Part shown: one piece after another, positions 60,755-64,000 of the stretch
How the letters are laid out: every line of letters starts with the position of its first letter
How positions within the stretch are numbered: position 1 is the stretch's first letter
Source: Alistipes dispar
Lineage (GTDB): Bacteria; Bacteroidota; Bacteroidia; Bacteroidales; Rikenellaceae
NCBI RefSeq assembly: GCF_006542685.1
Contig: NZ_AP019736.1
Location: forward strand, 2,716,001 to 2,780,000
Direction: 5' to 3'
Length of the DNA stretch: 64,000 nucleotides
Notes under the pieces: generated by a model
Told to the model about the DNA's origin: nothing
Databases searched by the model: none
Seen by the model: only the letters and a program-made list of their open reading frames with translations
Translations under genes and position numbers: made by a program

Positions 60755-63223
60755 TCAGGCCCGGACCTGCGCGCCGCAGCGCTGTTCGAACTGCCGGACG
60801 AGGTTCCCCATGACACGCTCGATGGTCTTCTCGTCCAGCGTGCGGGTCTTGTCCTCCAGCACGAAACTCAGCGCATAGGACTTCTTGCCCTCGGGGAGCT
60901 TGTCGCCCTCATAGACGTCGAAGAGCGAGACGCTCCGCAGCAGTTTGCGTTCGGCGGCGAAGGCCGCGTCGCGCAGCTCCGAGAAGGTTACCCGTTTGTC
61001 GATCAGCAGCGCCAGATCGCGCTTCACCTCGGGGAACTTCGACAGCTCCGCGGCGACGATGCGGTGTTTCCGGGTCGAACGCACGAGGACGTCGAAATTC
61101 ATCTCCAGAAAGTAAACCTCCTGCTTGAGGTCCGTCCGGCGGCGGATAGCCGGGGCCACCGAGCCGATCCGGAGCAGCTCCCGGCCGTTGAGCGCCATCG
61201 TCAGCCCTTCGGAGAAGAGATCGCTTTCGAGCGTCTCCGTCTCCAGCGCATAGATGTCGATGCCGAAGCGGCGCAGGAGTTTCTCGGCCACGGCGCGCAG
61301 GGTGAAGAACGACGCCTTCCCGGGTTTCGTATTCCACGAATGCGGCGTGGAGACCCCCGTCACGGCGATCGCCAGCCGGTACTCCTCGGAGTAGGGCGCC
61401 AGCCGGTCGGCTTCGGAGCGCTTCGCCTCGTCGTAGAAGTAGCAGTTGCCGAATTCATAGAGTTTCAGGTCGCCGTTCTTGCGATTGACGTTCAGCGCCA
61501 CGGCCTCCAGCATGTTGAACAACAGCGTCTGCCGCATGACGTTCAGATCGGCGCTCAACGGATTGAGGATGCGCACGCAGCGCTCCGCGGGGCAGGAGGT
61601 CAGCCCCTCGTAGTAGGCGCCCTTCGTGAGCGAGTTGGACATGATCTCCGTGAAGCCGTTGGCCGAAAGGAAATCTGCCGCGAGATTCATCAGGCGGTTC
61701 CTATCGGGACGGGGAGCGTAGGAGAGCGTCGAACGCACGTGTGCGGGCAACTCGACGTTGTTGTAGCCGTAGATTCGGAGAATCTCCTCCACCAGGTCGG
61801 CCTCGCGCCGCACGTCCACGCGGTAGGGCGGCACGGCCACGGTCAGTTCCCCGTCGCCCTTCTCGGCGAGTATCTTCACCTCGAGCGCGCCGATGATCCG
61901 CCGCAGCGTCTCCTCGGGAATCTCCTTGCCGATCAGGGCGTTGATCCGCCGCAGCGAGACGTCGAAGACGAAATCGCCGATCGGGGCGGGGTAGATGTCC
62001 GTGACGTCGCTCGAAATCGTACCGCCGGCCAGTTCCTTCATCAGCAGCGCGGCGCGCTTGGCGGCATAGACCTGCAGGTTGGGATCCGCGCCGCGCTCGA
62101 AGCGGAACGAGGAGTCGGTGTTCAGCCCGAAGCGCTTGGCCGTCTTGCGCACCCACACGGGATTGAAATAAGCGCTCTCGATGAAGACGTCGGTCGTCCC
62201 GTCGCCGATGCCCGAATCCAGCCCGCCGAAGACGCCCGCGATGCACATGGGGCGCTCGGCCGAACAAATCATCAGGTCCTGCGACGTGAGTTTGCGTTCC
62301 ACGCCGTCGAGCGTCACGAAGGGCGTGCCGTCGGCGCAGGTGCGGACGACGACCTCGCGGCCCTCGATCTTCGCGGCGTCGAAGGCGTGCAGGGGCTGGC
62401 CCAGCTCGAAAAGCACGAAATTGGTGATGTCCACCAGGTTATTCTTGGGATGGATGCCCGCGGCGCGCAGGCAGTTCTGCATCCACTCGGGCGAAGGGCC
62501 GATCTTGCAGCCCGTGACCGTCACGCCCGCATAGCGGGGCGCGGCCTCCGTGTTCTCGACACGGATCTTCACCGGCAGGTCGCGGTTGTCCGGAGCGAAG
62601 GCCGAGACGTCGGGCCACTGCACCTCGATCCGCTCGCCGCGGCTGCGGAGGTAGGCCGCCAGGTCGCGCGCCACGCCGATATGCGACGCCGCATCCACGC
62701 GGTTGGGCGTCAGTCCGATCTGAATCAGGTAGTCGTCCTCGATATGCAGGTATTCCCGGGCGGCCATGCCCACCGGAGCGTCGGAAGGCAGCTCCATGAT
62801 GCCGTCGTGCGCCGTGCCGATACCCAGCTCGTCCTCGGCGCAGAGCATGCCGAGCGACTCGACGCCGCGGATCTTCGACCGCTTGATTTTGAACTCCTCC
62901 TCCCCGCCGCCGGGATAGAGCACCGCGCCCACCGTGGCGCAGAGCACCTTCAGCCCGGCACGGCAGTTCGGCGCCCCGCAGACGATCTGCAGCGGCTCTC
63001 CGGAGCCGACGTCCACCGTCGTCAGGTGCAGGTGGTCCGAATCGGGATGGTCTGTGCAGGTCAGCACCTCGGCCACGACGACCCCTTGCAGGCCGCCGCG
63101 GACGGTCTCGATCTTCTCGAAGCCCTCGACCTCCAGCCCGATGTCGGTCAGGATCCGGGCGATCTCCCCGGCCGGAAGCTCGGTCGGAAGATAGCGTTTG
63201 AGCCAATTATACGAAATGTTCAT
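60755..63223 (-). CDS. pheT: Phenylalanyl-tRNA synthetase beta chain
   Basis: The 822-residue protein starts with MNISYNWLKRYLPTELPA. A tRNA-binding (OB) domain is at about 40-150 (VVVAEVLTCTDHPDSDHLHL). B3/B4 editing and B5 domains (VDITNFVLFELGQPLHAFDA, ISSDVTDIYPAPIG) and a degenerate synthetase core (SFRFERGADPNLQVYAAKRA) follow. The C-terminal FDX-ACB domain (SKFPEVKRDLALLIDKRVTF) is complete. With the alpha chain (not in the window) it charges tRNA-Phe. It is 31 nt from the shared terminator at its 3' end. Confidence 0.97.
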   Translation of the reverse strand: MNISYNWLKRYLPTELPAGEIARILTDIGLEVEGFEKIETVRGGLQGVVVAEVLTCTDHPDSDHLHLTTVDVGSGEPLQIVCGAPNCRAGLKVLCATVGAVLYPGGGEEEFKIKRSKIRGVESLGMLCAEDELGIGTAHDGIMELPSDAPVGMAAREYLHIEDDYLIQIGLTPNRVDAASHIGVARDLAAYLRSRGERIEVQWPDVSAFAPDNRDLPVKIRVENTEAAPRYAGVTVTGCKIGPSPEWMQNCLRAAGIHPKNNLVDITNFVLFELGQPLHAFDAAKIEGREVVVRTCADGTPFVTLDGVERKLTSQDLMICSAERPMCIAGVFGGLDSGIGDGTTDVFIESAYFNPVWVRKTAKRFGLNTDSSFRFERGADPNLQVYAAKRAALLMKELAGGTISSDVTDIYPAPIGDFVFDVSLRRINALIGKEIPEETLRRIIGALEVKILAEKGDGELTVAVPPYRVDVRREADLVEEILRIYGYNNVELPAHVRSTLSYAPRPDRNRLMNLAADFLSANGFTEIMSNSLTKGAYYEGLTSCPAERCVRILNPLSADLNVMRQTLLFNMLEAVALNVNRKNGDLKLYEFGNCYFYDEAKRSEADRLAPYSEEYRLAIAVTGVSTPHSWNTKPGKASFFTLRAVAEKLLRRFGIDIYALETETLESDLFSEGLTMALNGRELLRIGSVAPAIRRRTDLKQEVYFLEMNFDVLVRSTRKHRIVAAELSKFPEVKRDLALLIDKRVTFSELRDAAFAAERKLLRSVSLFDVYEGDKLPEGKKSYALSFVLEDKTRTLDEKTIERVMGNLVRQFEQRCGAQVRA

Positions 63224-63255
63224 ATCGTTGAATTTGTGAATTAGCTAAAATCGAA

Positions 63256-63263
63256 CAAAGATA
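63256..63263 (-). promoter_or_regulatory. -7 box of pheT
   Basis: Minus-strand TATCTTTG 33 nt before the pheT start. No -33 TTTG at proper spacing is seen. Confidence 0.5.
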
Positions 63264-63306
63264 GGCATTTTCCGGCAAAATACGCGCCGCGGCGGGGCTT
63301 TTTTCG

Positions 63307-64000
63307 CTACCGCGACCCCAGCCAGAGGAAGAGCATGCCGAGAAGGACGAAGCCCAGATCGACGGCCTTCGCGCGCAGGTTCCTCTCGCCGAAGAGCAGC
63401 GCTCCGCAGAGAAACGACACGACGACCGACCCGCGGCGGACCATCGAGACGACCGAGATCATCGCGTCCGGCTCGCGCAGGGCGCAGAAATAGGCGAAAT
63501 CGGCAGCCGAGAGAAAGACCGAAATCAGCGGAATGGCCCAGCTCCAGCGGAAAGGCGAAGCCGCGCGGCGCGGCAGCCAGAGCAGCGCCGTGACGACGGC
63601 CATCATGCCCAACTGATAGAGATTGTACCAGCTCTGCACGAAGGCCGGATCGAGCCGCGTCATGATGTATTTGTCGTACAGGCCGCTGGCAGCTCCCGTC
63701 ACGGCCGCCGCCGCGAGGCAGAGAATCCAGACGTTGTGCCGGAAATCGACCCCTTCACGGCGGCCCGAGCGGCTCAGGAGCACGAGCGACGTCAGCGCCA
63801 GCGCCACGCCGATCCACTGGAACCCGTTGAGCCGCTCGCCGAAGACGGCCAGCGCACCGACGAGCACCAACACCGGGCGTGTGGCATTGACCGGCCCCAC
63901 GATCGTAAGGGGCAGATGCTTCATACCGAAGTATCCGAAAATCCACGAAGTGAGGACGATGACGGACTTCACCGCGACCAGCGCATGAGCTTCGGCCGTA
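63307..64000 (-). CDS. DMT superfamily transporter (EamA type), 5' end outside the window
   Basis: The frame is open to the window edge, so the start is missing; about 230 residues are visible. It shows seven or more hydrophobic segments with a 10-helix EamA pattern: the first-half end VNATRPVLVLVGALAVFGER then LNGFQWIGVALALTSLVLLS, and the second repeat VVSMVRRGSVVVSFLCGALL then FGERNLRAKAVDLGFVLLGM. Drug/metabolite transporters of this type export or import small metabolites; the substrate cannot be read. It ends close to the pheT promoter. Confidence 0.88.
   Translation of the reverse strand, partial: TAEAHALVAVKSVIVLTSWIFGYFGMKHLPLTIVGPVNATRPVLVLVGALAVFGERLNGFQWIGVALALTSLVLLSRSGRREGVDFRHNVWILCLAAAAVTGAASGLYDKYIMTRLDPAFVQSWYNLYQLGMMAVVTALLWLPRRAASPFRWSWAIPLISVFLSAADFAYFCALREPDAMISVVSMVRRGSVVVSFLCGALLFGERNLRAKAVDLGFVLLGMLFLWLGSR

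Overview
The window reads as chromosomal DNA of a high-GC member of the Bacteroidota, most like Alistipes (Rikenellaceae). This rests on SusC/SusD pairs driven by ECF sigma/FecR modules, Bacteroidota-only families (DUF3276, DUF4491, DUF4890, NVEALA, BACON, DUF1735), SPII lipoproteins after a Cys lipobox, no Shine-Dalgarno preference, and repeated TAnnTTTG -7 promoter boxes, several with TTTG about 20 nt upstream. No tRNA, rRNA, CRISPR array, IS or phage gene was seen. The genus is an inference.

Layout. 1-8.1 kb (minus): housekeeping genes: TonB-like protein (cut by the window edge), aroE, DUF368, DUF3276, an S41 protease, hisS, a small lipoprotein and the ABC-F protein EttA. 8.25-11.0 kb (plus): A+T-richer island A with an NVEALA peptide, a beta-propeller lipoprotein, a thioredoxin-like lipoprotein and a DUF1573 protein. 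11.2-22.1 kb: rubrerythrin, CapA-like protein, DUF4491, DcaP-like porin, a metallophosphoesterase, a RibD-type protein with swapped domain order, and a TolC/HlyD/ABC-2 export operon. 22.2-24.0 kb (minus): decayed island C (DUF1573 remnant, intact propeller gene, NVEALA pseudogene). 24.5-36.8 kb (minus): a polysaccharide utilization locus (PUL) with ECF sigma, FecR, SusC, SusD, two surface glycan-binding lipoproteins, a GH18 endo-beta-N-acetylglucosaminidase and a BACON lipoprotein, probably for N-glycans. 37.6-47.1 kb (minus): a second PUL with ECF sigma, FecR, SusC, SusD, a triple-repeat binding lipoprotein and a GH16 endo-beta-glucanase, probably for beta-glucan. 47.3-50.3 kb (minus): island B, with two propeller lipoproteins, an NVEALA remnant and an intact NVEALA gene. 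50.5-56.3 kb: outer-membrane beta-barrel receptor, DUF4890 periplasmic protein and a LytTR two-component system. 56.3-64 kb: gamma-carbonic anhydrase, aspartic protease-like lipoprotein, MazG, GH20 hexosaminidase, pheT and a DMT transporter (cut by the edge).

The most unusual material is the NVEALA islands. Two intact NVEALA genes 41 kb apart in opposite orientation encode the same first 51 residues, their DNA differing only by six synonymous changes, and then diverge completely into unrelated Cys-rich tails. They share a promoter, a leader and further upstream DNA that includes the 3' end of the 50.5-kb receptor gene. A third copy has lost its start codon and frame but keeps the promoter, and a fourth is a 5'-truncated scar. 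Propeller lipoprotein genes lie downstream of each copy. This looks like a duplicating secreted-peptide cassette with a constant leader, a variable cargo and a propeller partner; its function is unknown to me. The copies also bracket the two PULs as direct repeats and the 11-22 kb segment as inverted repeats.
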